64,000 bases of DNA from Phytomonospora endophytica (GTDB lineage Bacteria; Actinomycetota; Actinomycetes; Mycobacteriales; Micromonosporaceae), in NCBI RefSeq assembly GCF_014202425.1, contig NZ_JACHGT010000002.1, positions 124,001 to 188,000 of the forward strand, given 5' to 3'. A program made the position numbers and the translations under genes. Shown here one piece after another: positions 52,034 through 61,388 of this stretch; the stretch's first letter is position 1; each line of letters opens with the position of its first letter. Under the pieces are notes generated by a model, which worked only from the letters and a program-made list of their open reading frames with translations, ran no database searches and was not told the DNA's origin.

Positions 52034-54739
52034 ATGGTCAGATCAGTGCAGGGAACGACCGCGACGGTCACCAGGCCGCACGTCCACGCCGCCGTCCGGC
52101 GTGGACTCGCCGAGACCGGCGCGGTGCTGCTCGTCGGCCCGGCGGGCAGCGGCAAGAGCACGATCCTGGCCTCCCTCGGCGAACCCGGCGAGCGCGTGCT
52201 GCGGCTGAGCCCGGCCGCGCGCGACGCCGAGGTCGCCTACGCGACCGTCACCGAATTACTCTCCGCCGTGCCCGGCGCCGCCGTCGAGGCCCTCGCTCTC
52301 CCACGACGCTCGGCCGTGCGGGTGCTGCTGCGGCAGGAACCGGACGGCGGGATCGACCACCTCGCGGTCCGGCTGGCGGTGACCGAGCTGCTGTCGGCCG
52401 GTGGGCGGGCTCTGCTGCTGCTCGACAACGCCGCCAACGTCGACGCCGAGAGCGCCGACGTCCTCGACTACGCCCGCCAGCACGCCCCCGCCGGTGGGGT
52501 GTGGCTCGTCGCCGCACGCCGCGACGCCGACGACGTCGCGGTGCCGGGCGCGGCCGAGATCGCCGTCCCCCCTTGGGATCTCGACGAGATCGCCGCGCTG
52601 CTGACCGGGCACGGCATCCCGACCCGCCTGACCGGGCGGGTGTTCCGGGCGTGCGGCGGCAATCCGCAGCTCGCGGTCCGGCTCGGCGGCGCGATCGGGG
52701 GGTGGGGGCGCGGAAACGCGCCCCTGCCGATACCCGAGACGGCCCGAAGACCCATCCGGGCGCAGCTCGCCTCCCTCTCCGCGAGCGCGCGCCAGACGCT
52801 TCTGCACGTGGCCCTCGCCGAGCGGCCGAGCCTGTCGCTGCTCACCCGCGCGGGCCGTCCCGGCGCGCGCGAGGACCTGGCGGAGACCACCGAGGCCGGG
52901 CTGACCTCGGTGCACGCCGACGGGAGCGTCGGTCTGAGTTCGGGCGCGGTCGGCGACACCGTGCGGGAGGCGGCCGCGTCGGCCGAACTGTCGGCGGCGC
53001 ACGCCGCGCTGGCGTCGGTCGCCGGCGACCCGGTGACCGCCGTGTGGCACCGCGCGCACCTGGCGACGGCGCCTTCGCACGAGCTGGCCGCCGCACTGGA
53101 CGCGGCGGCCGAGACGGTGCGGGGCCGTGGCGCGCGCGGCCGGTCGGCGGCGATGTCGTTCCTGGCCGCCGAACACACGCCCGGCACCGACCAGGCCGGG
53201 ATGCAGCGCCGTTTCGTGATGGCCGCCGCCGACGCCGGGCTCGCCGGGGACCTCGACCTGACCCGCCGCGCGGCGGCCGTGATCCTCGACCGCGCCACGG
53301 ATCCGGCCGTGCGCGTCAACGTGCTGACCGCCGTCGTCGAATGCGCCGGGCAGGCCCTCGACAGCATCGACGACGTGTTCGCCGACCTCACCGAGGCCGC
53401 CGCCGAGGACCCGGGCCTCATGGCCGTCGCGCGGCTGTGGATCGCCTGGCGCTACTACATCTGCGAAGGCGACAGCCACCGCGCGCTCCAGGAGGCGACC
53501 GCCGCGCGTCGCCTCGCCGCCGAAGGCGGCAACACCGAGGCCGAGATCGAGGCGCTGACCATCGCCGCCCGCCTCTCCCGTGCCCTCGGGCGGCCCGAGG
53601 CAGACGAACTGCTCGACCGGGCCCGCGCCCTCGACCCCGACGTCACCGTCTGCGCCGTCCGGGGTTCGGCGCAGTTCATCGGATCCCGCCACGCGCTCTT
53701 CGACGACGAGGTCGACACCGCCCGCCGCGACCTCCTCGCCCTGCTGCCGCAGGCGCAGCGCCGGGGCGACATCAAGGACCTCAGCGACCTCTACCGCACC
53801 CTCGCCGAGGTCGAGTTGCGCGCCGGCCGCTGCGGCCTCGCCCTGGACTACATCCGTGAGGCCACCGAACGCCTCACCGACACCGACACCTCGACGGCGA
53901 CCGTCTGGTACGTCGTCGCGCTCGCCGAGACCGCCGGAGGGGACCTGGCCCGGGCCGCCAGCTTCGCCCGCCAGGGCCTGCGGTCGGCCCACGAGGACCA
54001 CGACGTGCTGTTCACCTCGCGCTGCCTGTACGCGCTCGGGCGGGTCCAGCTGTTCACCGGCGAGACCGCGGCGGCCGCGCAGACCCTGCGGGAGGTCCGG
54101 GCCTTCGAGACCGCCTTCGACATCGCCGATCCGTCGATCCTCCAGTGGCATCGGGAACTGGCCGAGGCCCTGGCCGCCGGTGGGGAACTCGCCGAAGCGG
54201 CCGCCCTCATCGCCGACGCCCGCAAGGCCGCCGAGACCTTTCGACGCGCCAACATCGTGCCCGGCCTCGACCACGCCGAGGCCGCGTGTCTGCTGGAAAG
54301 CGGCGACCCCTCGGGAGCGGCGGAGTTGTTCGCGCGCGCCCGCGAGCGTTTCGCCTTCCTCGGGCTGCCTTTGGAGGAAGGCCGCACGCTGCTGTCGCTG
54401 GCCCGGCTGGAACGCCGACGGCGAAGGCGGGCCGCGGCCCGCGCGGTCCTCGGCGAGGCGACGGCGCTGTTCACCCAATGCGGTGCGCTGCCCTGGATCG
54501 CTCTGGCGGCCGCGGAACGCGCCCGGCTCGACCACAGTGGACCGTCGTCCGACGCCGCACTCACCGAGGCCGAGTCGCGGCTCGCCGCGCTCGTCGCCGC
54601 CGGTGCGACCAACACCGAGGCCGCCGCGCAGCTGTTCATCAGCGTGAAGACGGTCGAGGCGACGCTGACGCGCGTGTACCGGAAACTCGGGCTGCGTTCG
54701 CGGGCTCAGCTGGCGGCGAGGCTCGGCGAGCGGAAGTAG
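52034..54739 (+). CDS. Large LuxR-family regulator with AAA/NB-ARC-like ATPase (LAL type)
   Basis: The 901-residue regulator starts at the ATG at 52034, behind GGGAG; a TTG at 52013 is less likely. It has Walker A GPAGSGKST (about 35-43), a Walker B-like ALLLLDNA, a long helical TPR-like middle (about 350-830) and a C-terminal LuxR HTH (TNTEAAAQLFISVKTVEATLTRVYRKLG). Such LAL regulators control catabolic or secondary-metabolite genes in actinomycetes. The target is unclear. It is divergent from phoU and followed by a DoxX gene 101 bases away. Confidence 0.9.
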   Translation: MVRSVQGTTATVTRPHVHAAVRRGLAETGAVLLVGPAGSGKSTILASLGEPGERVLRLSPAARDAEVAYATVTELLSAVPGAAVEALALPRRSAVRVLLRQEPDGGIDHLAVRLAVTELLSAGGRALLLLDNAANVDAESADVLDYARQHAPAGGVWLVAARRDADDVAVPGAAEIAVPPWDLDEIAALLTGHGIPTRLTGRVFRACGGNPQLAVRLGGAIGGWGRGNAPLPIPETARRPIRAQLASLSASARQTLLHVALAERPSLSLLTRAGRPGAREDLAETTEAGLTSVHADGSVGLSSGAVGDTVREAAASAELSAAHAALASVAGDPVTAVWHRAHLATAPSHELAAALDAAAETVRGRGARGRSAAMSFLAAEHTPGTDQAGMQRRFVMAAADAGLAGDLDLTRRAAAVILDRATDPAVRVNVLTAVVECAGQALDSIDDVFADLTEAAAEDPGLMAVARLWIAWRYYICEGDSHRALQEATAARRLAAEGGNTEAEIEALTIAARLSRALGRPEADELLDRARALDPDVTVCAVRGSAQFIGSRHALFDDEVDTARRDLLALLPQAQRRGDIKDLSDLYRTLAEVELRAGRCGLALDYIREATERLTDTDTSTATVWYVVALAETAGGDLARAASFARQGLRSAHEDHDVLFTSRCLYALGRVQLFTGETAAAAQTLREVRAFETAFDIADPSILQWHRELAEALAAGGELAEAAALIADARKAAETFRRANIVPGLDHAEAACLLESGDPSGAAELFARARERFAFLGLPLEEGRTLLSLARLERRRRRRAAARAVLGEATALFTQCGALPWIALAAAERARLDHSGPSSDAALTEAESRLAALVAAGATNTEAAAQLFISVKTVEATLTRVYRKLGLRSRAQLAARLGERK

Positions 54740-54840
54740 GCGGGACATGGCGCTCGTCACGTGGCGGCGTCGCGATGTCACCGGCGGCCGGGCCGTCTCG
54801 TCTCGGGTGTCGACGCATTCGCGCACACCTTGGAGACCCC

Positions 54841-55224
54841 ATGAACATCGCACTGTGGATCGCCGCCGGAGTCCTCGCCGCGGTCCTGCTGTCCAGCGGC
54901 CTTCTCAAGCTGGTCACCCCGCACGCGAAGATGGCGGCGAGCAGGTCCGGGGAATGGGCCGGGGCCGTCGCTCCCGGCGCGGTCAAGGCCCTCGGCGCCG
55001 TCGAGGTCCTCGGCGCGATCGGCCTGATCCTGCCCGCCCTGCTCGACATCGCGCCGGTGCTGGTTCCCGTCGCGGCCGTCGGTGCGGCGCTGCTGCTCAT
55101 CGGCGCGATGGTCCTGCACCTGCGCCGCCGCGAGACCGTCCCGGCCTTCGCGACGCTGCTCTATCTCGCGGTCGCGCTCTTCGTGGCCTGGGGCCGCTTC
55201 GGACCGGAGTCGTTCACGGGCTGA
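54841..55224 (+). CDS. DoxX-family membrane protein
   Basis: The 127-residue protein has four membrane helices (about 5-22, 46-68, 72-90, 100-118) and the DoxX-like pattern SSGLLKL, then ALGAVEVLGAIGLILP. Such proteins are linked to membrane redox chemistry, but their exact activity is not settled. It may belong to a unit with the preceding regulator, though a gap of about 100 bases lies between them. Confidence 0.85.
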   Translation: MNIALWIAAGVLAAVLLSSGLLKLVTPHAKMAASRSGEWAGAVAPGAVKALGAVEVLGAIGLILPALLDIAPVLVPVAAVGAALLLIGAMVLHLRRRETVPAFATLLYLAVALFVAWGRFGPESFTG

Positions 55225-55291
55225 CCGCGCGGTCCCACCTGATCGGTCGCGAGTACCCGCGTGGACGTCGCGCTGTGACAGGATTCCCGGC

Positions 55292-55813
55292 ATGCAGTAC
55301 GACGAGACCAACGAGGGCGTCACGTTCATCAGGGACGATCACGCCCAGTTCTTCTACACGATCCCCGACGGCTGGCACCGGGTCGCCGCCGAAGACGGCG
55401 GCACCGGCCCGACCAGCTCGATCGCGAGCACCGAGGCCGACGATCCCGACGAGGAGCGCAAGGCCTCGGTTCTGGCCGGGGTGATGCGCGAGATCCCGTC
55501 GGGCGACGACCTTGAGAAAGGCGCCCTGATGCTGGCGAAAGGCTGGGCCCAGCTGTCCGACTCGCGCTCCAACGCGGTCTTCGCGGAGGAGACCTCGCGG
55601 GCCTTCACCCTCGACGGGCATCCGGCCGCGACGGCCGCGCTGCGCGCCGACTTCCCCGAGAGCGACACCGGTTCGCTGTACCTGCGGATGACGGTCGTCG
55701 AGGTCGTCGAGGGCTACTACTCCTACCTCGCCGGGACCGCCCACCCCGAGGCAGCCGACCTGCGCGCGGCCGTCGACGGCGTCCACCGCGACCTGATCGT
55801 CGTCATGGCCTGA
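55292..55813 (+). CDS. Hypothetical protein
   Basis: The 173-residue acidic protein starts at the ATG at 55292. It has an alpha/beta pattern reminiscent of small lipid/steroid-binding or Mog1-like folds: FFYTIPDGWHRV near the N-terminus, a helix (DLEKGALMLAKGWAQL), then LYLRMTVVEVVEGYYSYLAG. No signal peptide or catalytic residues were seen. The pattern resembles the LpqN/Mog1 group of actinobacterial proteins, with low certainty. Confidence 0.8.
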   Translation: MQYDETNEGVTFIRDDHAQFFYTIPDGWHRVAAEDGGTGPTSSIASTEADDPDEERKASVLAGVMREIPSGDDLEKGALMLAKGWAQLSDSRSNAVFAEETSRAFTLDGHPAATAALRADFPESDTGSLYLRMTVVEVVEGYYSYLAGTAHPEAADLRAAVDGVHRDLIVVMA

Positions 55814-55866
55814 AGCGCCCACCGGGGGGCCGGTACCCGGCATCCGACTCCCCACGACACGAACGA

Positions 55867-55899
55867 ATGCCCCGCGACCCCTCTCCGGTCGCGGGGCAT
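55867..55899. terminator. Perfect hairpin between convergent genes
   Basis: A perfect 13-bp stem (55867-55879 with 55887-55899) with a 7-nt loop lies between the hypothetical gene and the protease gene that converges on it. It has no T-run and is likely bidirectional. The rest of 55814-56048 shows nothing I recognise. Confidence 0.75.
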
Positions 55900-56048
55900 C
55901 CGGTCCTCCCAGACCCGCTCGGTCGCCATCCTCCGTCGGCCGATGCCCCTCGGCCGGGGAGTTCGTGCGGGTCGTGTGCGGCAGCCCGCCTGCCGCCGCT
56001 GGTACCGGAGAACGTCCGGGAGTCCACACCGAACGTCCTCCGGGGCCA

Positions 56049-57863
56049 CTAACTCAAGGTCGCCGTCTTGCTGATCGAGTGCGTCGCGCCTTGATCGTCG
56101 GTCACCGTCAGGGTGATGACGAAGCTCCCGGCCCGCGTGTAGCGGTGGCTGGGGGCCACGCCCGTGCCGGTCGTCCCGTCGCCGAAGGTCCAGGTGTACG
56201 AGGCGATCGAGCCGTCGGCGTCACTGGAGGCCGAGGCGTCCAGGTAGCAGATGTAGCCGTAGTAGGTGCCGTAGAAGTAGCACTGGCCGGTGAAGGACGC
56301 GACCGGCGGCGTGTTGCCGCCACCGGTCCCGACGGTCAGCGCGTAGGTCGCGGTCCGCGCGACCTCGCCGGTTCCCTTGACGGTCACCGTGTACGAGCCC
56401 TGCGCCGTGGAGGCGCCGACGTTCAGCGTCAGCGTCGAGGACGCACCGCTGGTCACCGTCGAGGGACTGAAGGACGCCGTGACACCCGAGGGCAGACCGG
56501 TGGCCGAGAGGGCCACGTTCTGCGCGCTGCCGTTGGTCGTCTGCGTCGCGACGGTCGTGGTCACCGACGCACCGGGCTGCGCGTTGCCCGACGCCGGGCT
56601 CAGCGAGAGGGCGAAGTCGTTGTCGCCCGGGGGATCCCCGCCGCCGATGAAGCCGGTGTAGAGCAGCACGTTCGGCGATCCCGAGCCGGGCGAGGTCACC
56701 TTGTTCTTGGATCCGTTGTTCACCAGCGCGTCGCGGACCTGCGCCGGTGTCGCCGACGGGTTCGCGCCCAGGTACAGCGCGGCCGCTCCGGCCACGTGCG
56801 GGGCCGCCATCGACGTGCCGCTCATGGTCTGCGAACCGCCGCTGTTGGAGGTCGAGACGATGTTGGTGCCCGGAGCGAAGATGTCCAGGCAGGAACCGTA
56901 GTTGCTGAAGGTGCTGCGCGAGTCGTTGTTCGCGGTCGCGCCGACCGTGATCGCCTCGGGAACCCGTGCCGGGGTGAAGTTGCAGGCGTTGGTGTTGTCG
57001 TTGCCCGCGGCCAGCGAGTACTGGACACCGGCGGCAATGGAGCGCTTGACGGCGTTCTCCAGGGTGCTGTTGGTGCCCGAGCCGCCGAGGCTCATGTTGA
57101 CCACGGCCGGTTTCGCGGCGTTCGCGGTCACCCAGTCGATGCCCGAGACGATGCCGTCCCAGGCGCCCGAGCCCTGGCAGTCCAAAACGCGGACGGACAC
57201 GAGCTTGGCCTTCTTGGCCAGACCGTAGGTGGTGCTGCCGATCGTGCCGGCGACGTGCGTGCCGTGGCCCTGGCAGTCGGCGGCGTCGTTGTCGTTGTCC
57301 ACATAGTCCGGACCACTGACCGCGCGGCCACCGAAGTCACCGTGACTGAAACGGATGCCGGTGTCCAGGACGTAGACGGTCACGCCCTGGCCACCGGTGT
57401 CGGGGTAGCCGTACTTCTGGTTCAGCGGCAGGTCGGTCTGGTCGACGCGGTCCTGCCCCCAGCTCGGCGGGTTCGTCTGCTCGCCGGCGATGCGCGCCAT
57501 GCGAACGGGTTCGACGTAGGAGACCGCGGGGTTCGCCGCCAGCCGCTTCGCCTCACCCTCGGACATCTCGACCGAGAAGCCCTTGATCGTCGCGTGATAG
57601 GTGTAACGGACGGTCCCTCCGTACCGGGTGGCCAGACCGTCCGCTGTGGACTCGACGGCGGCCGCGCCGGGGTCGGCGGCACCGTCCTTGAGCACGACCA
57701 TGTACCGGTCGGCGATGACGTCGGGTCCACCCGCGTTGCGGATCTCGCCGCTCGCGTCGGCGGCGGCCGCCGCCATCCCGTACGAGCCGAGCAGCAACGC
57801 CGCGGTGGATACGGCGAGAACGCCGGCCCGGGCCGCGCTCCTGCCTAAGATGTGGGGCTTCAT
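56049..57863 (-). CDS. Secreted subtilisin-like serine protease (S8) with PKD domain
   Basis: The 604-residue preproprotein starts at the ATG at 57863 behind GAAGGGAAG. It has a signal peptide (about 1-34, LAVSTAALLLGSYGM), an inhibitor-I9 propeptide (about 50-120, including MVVLKDGA) and a proteinase K-like catalytic domain with Asp167 (VLDTG), His200 (CQGHGTHVAG) and Ser351 (GTSMAAPH). A linker with an immunoglobulin-like domain (about 425-505) and a C-terminal PKD domain (about 515-604, with YTWTFGDGT and VTDDQG) follow. It is probably an extracellular protease for polymer-bound protein. No cell-wall anchor was seen. Confidence 0.94.
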   Translation of the reverse strand: MKPHILGRSAARAGVLAVSTAALLLGSYGMAAAAADASGEIRNAGGPDVIADRYMVVLKDGAADPGAAAVESTADGLATRYGGTVRYTYHATIKGFSVEMSEGEAKRLAANPAVSYVEPVRMARIAGEQTNPPSWGQDRVDQTDLPLNQKYGYPDTGGQGVTVYVLDTGIRFSHGDFGGRAVSGPDYVDNDNDAADCQGHGTHVAGTIGSTTYGLAKKAKLVSVRVLDCQGSGAWDGIVSGIDWVTANAAKPAVVNMSLGGSGTNSTLENAVKRSIAAGVQYSLAAGNDNTNACNFTPARVPEAITVGATANNDSRSTFSNYGSCLDIFAPGTNIVSTSNSGGSQTMSGTSMAAPHVAGAAALYLGANPSATPAQVRDALVNNGSKNKVTSPGSGSPNVLLYTGFIGGGDPPGDNDFALSLSPASGNAQPGASVTTTVATQTTNGSAQNVALSATGLPSGVTASFSPSTVTSGASSTLTLNVGASTAQGSYTVTVKGTGEVARTATYALTVGTGGGNTPPVASFTGQCYFYGTYYGYICYLDASASSDADGSIASYTWTFGDGTTGTGVAPSHRYTRAGSFVITLTVTDDQGATHSISKTATLS

Positions 57864-58022
57864 GGACTTCCCTTCGGGCTGGCCGGAGGGCACGTGGCCC
57901 TGGCCGGTCTGTCATACGGGGACACCACGACGCTATTGATCGCCACCGGGGCCGGGCTATTGGGGAAAACCCTTGCGGGACAAGTCGAGGGGGTGGGGGT
58001 GGGCCGTCGGGCAACACGTGGA

Positions 58023-58060
58023 ACGGCGCCGGGCGGAGCCTTCGCTCCACCCGGCGCCGT
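58023..58060 (-). terminator. Terminator of the pst operon
   Basis: A 17-bp stem with one mismatch (58023-58039 with 58044-58060) and a 4-nt loop lies 21 bases past the pstB stop. It is one of the strongest hairpins in the window. No T-run. Confidence 0.8.
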
Positions 58061-58080
58061 CCGCCGAAAGGTTCCGCCCG

Positions 58081-58857
58081 TTAACCGAAGCGGCCCGTGA
58101 TGTAGTCCTCGGTCCGCTTCTCACCGGGGTTGGTGAAGATCTTCTGCGTCTCGTCGTACTCCACGAGACGGCCGGGGTCGCCGGTCTTCTCCAGGGAGAA
58201 GAACGCCGTCCGGTCCGAGACACGGGCGGCCTGCTGCATGTTGTGGGTGACGATGACGATCGTGTAGCTGTCCTTCAGCTCACCGATCAGGTCCTCGATC
58301 GCCAGCGTCGAGATCGGGTCGAGCGCCGAGCAGGGCTCGTCCATGAGCACGACCTGCGGCTCGACGGCGATGGCCCGCGCGATGCACAGGCGCTGCTGCT
58401 GACCGCCCGACAGCCCGGCGCCGGGCTTGTCGAGGCGGTCCTTGACCTCTTCCCAGAGGTTGGCGCCGCGGAGGGCCTTCTCGGCCGCGACCTGAAGCTC
58501 GCCCTTCCTCCGCACGCCGACCAGCTTCAGCCCGGCGACGACGTTGTCGAAGATCGACATCGTCGGGAACGGGTTGGGGCGCTGGAAGACCATCCCGATC
58601 ATGCGGCGCACGGCCGTCACATCCACGTCCTTGTCGTAGATGTTCTGTCCGTCGACACTGATCGTGCCCTCGACGCGCCCGTTTGGGATGACCTCGTGCA
58701 TCCGGTTGATCGACCGCAGGAAGGTCGACTTGCCGCAGCCCGAGGGGCCGATCAGCGCGGTCACCGACTTGCGCTCGATGACCATGTTGACGCCCTCGAT
58801 CGCTTTGAACGAGCCGTAGTAAGCGGTGACGTTGTCCGCTTCGATGCGCTTGGCCAT
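58081..58857 (-). CDS. pstB: Phosphate ABC transporter ATP-binding protein
   Basis: The 258-residue ATPase has Walker [10 protein letters not shown], the PstB-typical RSINRMHE after it, signature [14 protein letters not shown] and Walker B VLMDEP. It energises phosphate uptake through PstC and PstA. It is the last gene of the operon, 26 bases after pstA, with a strong terminator behind it. Length and motifs are standard. Confidence 0.96.
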   Translation of the reverse strand: MAKRIEADNVTAYYGSFKAIEGVNMVIERKSVTALIGPSGCGKSTFLRSINRMHEVIPNGRVEGTISVDGQNIYDKDVDVTAVRRMIGMVFQRPNPFPTMSIFDNVVAGLKLVGVRRKGELQVAAEKALRGANLWEEVKDRLDKPGAGLSGGQQQRLCIARAIAVEPQVVLMDEPCSALDPISTLAIEDLIGELKDSYTIVIVTHNMQQAARVSDRTAFFSLEKTGDPGRLVEYDETQKIFTNPGEKRTEDYITGRFG

Positions 58858-58883
58858 AACCTGTCTTTCGTTCCTCTGGGATG

Positions 58884-59957
58884 TCAGCGGGTGAGCTTGC
58901 TGCGGCGGGCGACGAGCTTGGCGACGATCGTCAGCAGCAGCACCAGGGCCACCAGCGTGAGCGCCGCCGTCCAGGCCCGCGCCGGCGCGTACTGCGACGC
59001 CGTGCTCGCCTGGTCGTAGATGAACAGGGACAGCGAGGTCTGCTGGCCCGCGAAAGGGTTGCCGTTGATGGCGAAGGCGCCACCGGCGACGAGCATCACC
59101 GGCGCGGTCTCACCGGCGGCGCGCGCCACGGCGAGCATCACGCCGGTGACGATGCCGGGCAGCGCCGTCGGGATGACGACCTTGAGGATCGTGCGCCACT
59201 TCGGGACGCCGAGGGCGTAGGAGCCTTCGCGCAGGGACGTCGGGACGAGCCGCAGCATCTCCTCGGCGGAGCGCACGATCGTCGGGAGCATCAGCACCGA
59301 GAGGGCCAGCGCGGCCGCGAAGCCGGAGTAGGCCGGGCGCCCGTCGTTGAAGATCGGGCTGATCACCATGACCCAGAAGGCGAGCACGAAGAGGCCGGCC
59401 ACGATCGACGGGATGCCGGTCATGACGTCGACGAAGAACTGGATCCACTTGGCGAGCTTGCCGCGGCCGTACTCGACGACGTAGATCGCGCCGGCCAGGC
59501 CGAGCGGGACCGTGATGAGCACGGCGATCCCGACCTGTTCGAGGGTGCCGAGGATCGCGTGGTAGGCGCCGCCACCGGCGTTGAGGGCGGTGATGCCGTT
59601 CATCGAGCGGTAGAAGAAGTCGGCGTCGAACCGGTCGGCACCGCGCGAGATCGTCGTGAACGCCACCGACAGCAGCGGCAGGACGGCCAGCACGAAGGCC
59701 GAGCCGATCAGCGCCGAGGCCGCGCGGTTGCGGGCGGCGCGGCCGCCTTCGACGAAGGTCGCGATCGTGATCAGCGCGACGAAGTAGAGCAGGGCGGCGA
59801 CGATCGCGCCCATGACGGGCCCACCGTCGGCGGCGAAGGTGACGCCGCCGAGGCCGACCAGCAGCGCGCCGGCCGCGATCGCCCAGGGGGCGTACTTCGG
59901 CAGGCGCTTCGCCTTGAGCTGGACGGCCGTCGTGGTGGCCGCGGTCAGGGTGGTCAT
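58884..59957 (-). CDS. pstA: Phosphate ABC transporter permease PstA
   Basis: The 357-residue permease has about eight hydrophobic segments and the permease EAA loop ([26 protein letters not shown]). It is longer than the common 280-300 residues because of extra N-terminal helices (residues 25-110). Its ATG overlaps the stop of the small gene at 59954 as ATGA, not the stop of pstC. With PstC it forms the membrane channel. Confidence 0.94.
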   Translation of the reverse strand: MTTLTAATTTAVQLKAKRLPKYAPWAIAAGALLVGLGGVTFAADGGPVMGAIVAALLYFVALITIATFVEGGRAARNRAASALIGSAFVLAVLPLLSVAFTTISRGADRFDADFFYRSMNGITALNAGGGAYHAILGTLEQVGIAVLITVPLGLAGAIYVVEYGRGKLAKWIQFFVDVMTGIPSIVAGLFVLAFWVMVISPIFNDGRPAYSGFAAALALSVLMLPTIVRSAEEMLRLVPTSLREGSYALGVPKWRTILKVVIPTALPGIVTGVMLAVARAAGETAPVMLVAGGAFAINGNPFAGQQTSLSLFIYDQASTASQYAPARAWTAALTLVALVLLLTIVAKLVARRSKLTR

Positions 59958-60220
59958 ACCGCCGTCTCCATGTCTTCTTCGGTGAGGGGCCCGGCCGCGC
60001 CGGCCTTGCCCGACGGGCGCAGGGGCTTGGCGACGAGGACCGGCCAGCCCCCTTCGGCGCGTTCGGCGCGTTTGCGCACCTTGCGGGACTGGAAGTCCAC
60101 GTGGGTAACGGATCCGCTCATGGCGCCACCTCCCAGTGACCGACGTCCGGCAGCCCCCGGACGACTCCTTGCACCGGCCCGGGTACGGGCCGGACGCATG
60201 CCGAGCGTGGTGGTGGTCAT
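59954..60220 (-). CDS. Small hydrophilic protein wedged between pstC and pstA
   Basis: The frame of 88 codons starts at an ATG that overlaps the pstC stop as ATGA and ends in a TGA that overlaps the pstA start as ATGA. The double coupling argues for translation. An internal ATG at 60121 with GGAGGT seven bases upstream would give 55 residues (MSGSVTHVDFQSRKVRKRAE...). The product is basic at the N-terminus and in the middle and acidic at the end. It has no membrane helix. I know of no such gene in pst operons. It may be a regulatory peptide, or a coupling device without a function of its own. Confidence 0.5.
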   Translation of the reverse strand: MTTTTLGMRPARTRAGARSRPGAAGRRSLGGGAMSGSVTHVDFQSRKVRKRAERAEGGWPVLVAKPLRPSGKAGAAGPLTEEDMETAV

Positions 60221-61356
60221 GTCGTCGCCGCCGCGAGGAATCGCTTGCGGCGGCGGACGATGGCGCGCGCGGTCATGTTGACGATCAGCGTGATCGCGAA
60301 GAGGACGAGACCGCTGGCGATCAGGGCGCTGCGGCCCTGGTCGTTGGCCTCGCCGAAGGCGTTGGCGATGTTGGCCGCGATCGTGTTGCCACCCGGTTCG
60401 ACGACCGACCAGGAGATCACGAAACTCGATCCGAGCGTCATCGCCAGCGCGATGGTCTCGCCGAGCGCGCGGCCGAGGCCGAGCATCACCGAGGCGACGA
60501 TGCCGGGGCGGCCGTAGGGCAGGACCGCGGTGCGGATGACCTCCCACTTGGTGGCGCCCAGCGCCATCGCGGCCTCCTCGTGCTCGCGCGGGGTCTGCAT
60601 GAAGACCTCGCGGGACAGGGAGGTGACGATCGGCAGGATCATGATGGCCAGCACCAGCGAGCCCAGCAGGACCGAGTGCCCGAAGCGCCCGTCGCTGGCG
60701 AACAGCGGGAACCAGCCGAGGTACTTGTTCAGCCAGATGGAGAGGTCCTGCACCGGTACGGCGAAGAACTCCCGGCCCCACAGGCCGAAGACGACACTGG
60801 GCACGGCGGCGAGCAGGTCGATGGCGAAGCCGAGGATCGTGGCGACGCGGCGGTGCGCGTAGTGCGAGAGGTACAGGGCGATGCCCAGGGCGATCGGGAC
60901 GGCGACGAGCAGGGCGATCGCGGCCGACAGAATCGTGCCGAAGGCCAGCGACGCGATACCGAAGTGCGCGTCGTTCAGGGCGTTCGGGCTCCACTTGGTG
61001 AAGGTGAAGAAGTTCTCCTTGTTGGCGCTGAGCGCCGGGACCGCCTCGATGATGAGGAAGAGGGCGATCGCGGCGATGATCGCCAGGACCGCCGAACCGC
61101 CCACCGTGGTGAGGGACTTGAAATACGTCTCGCCGCCGTAGCGGCGCCGCTTGGGCAGGGGCTCCCCGACGTGTACCTCGCGGGGTTCCTCGGGCCGGGC
61201 CGGCGCGGGCCTGTCGGGCACCTCGACGGTCGGCAGGGCCGAGACGGTCTCGCCGGTGACGCCGCTGTGCCCAGCGGCCAGAGTGTTCCCTGGCCGCTGG
61301 GCGGGCATTACCGACGGTCCCGTCGCTGCGGGGCGAGTGATGTCACCGTCAGTCAT
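60217..61356 (-). CDS. pstC: Phosphate ABC transporter permease PstC
   Basis: The 379-residue permease starts at the ATG at 61356. It has a long Pro-rich cytoplasmic N-terminus (about 1-75) before the first helix (GGSAVLAIIAAIALFLIIEAV). About six helices follow, plus the EAA loop (HEEAAMALGATKWEVIRTAVLPYGRPGI). The N-terminal tail is longer than usual, which is common in actinomycetes. It is the second gene of the pst operon, 32 bases after pstS. Confidence 0.94.
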   Translation of the reverse strand: MTDGDITRPAATGPSVMPAQRPGNTLAAGHSGVTGETVSALPTVEVPDRPAPARPEEPREVHVGEPLPKRRRYGGETYFKSLTTVGGSAVLAIIAAIALFLIIEAVPALSANKENFFTFTKWSPNALNDAHFGIASLAFGTILSAAIALLVAVPIALGIALYLSHYAHRRVATILGFAIDLLAAVPSVVFGLWGREFFAVPVQDLSIWLNKYLGWFPLFASDGRFGHSVLLGSLVLAIMILPIVTSLSREVFMQTPREHEEAAMALGATKWEVIRTAVLPYGRPGIVASVMLGLGRALGETIALAMTLGSSFVISWSVVEPGGNTIAANIANAFGEANDQGRSALIASGLVLFAITLIVNMTARAIVRRRKRFLAAATT

Positions 61357-61388
61357 GTGTCTCAAATCCCGTGGGGTGAGCGGGTTGG

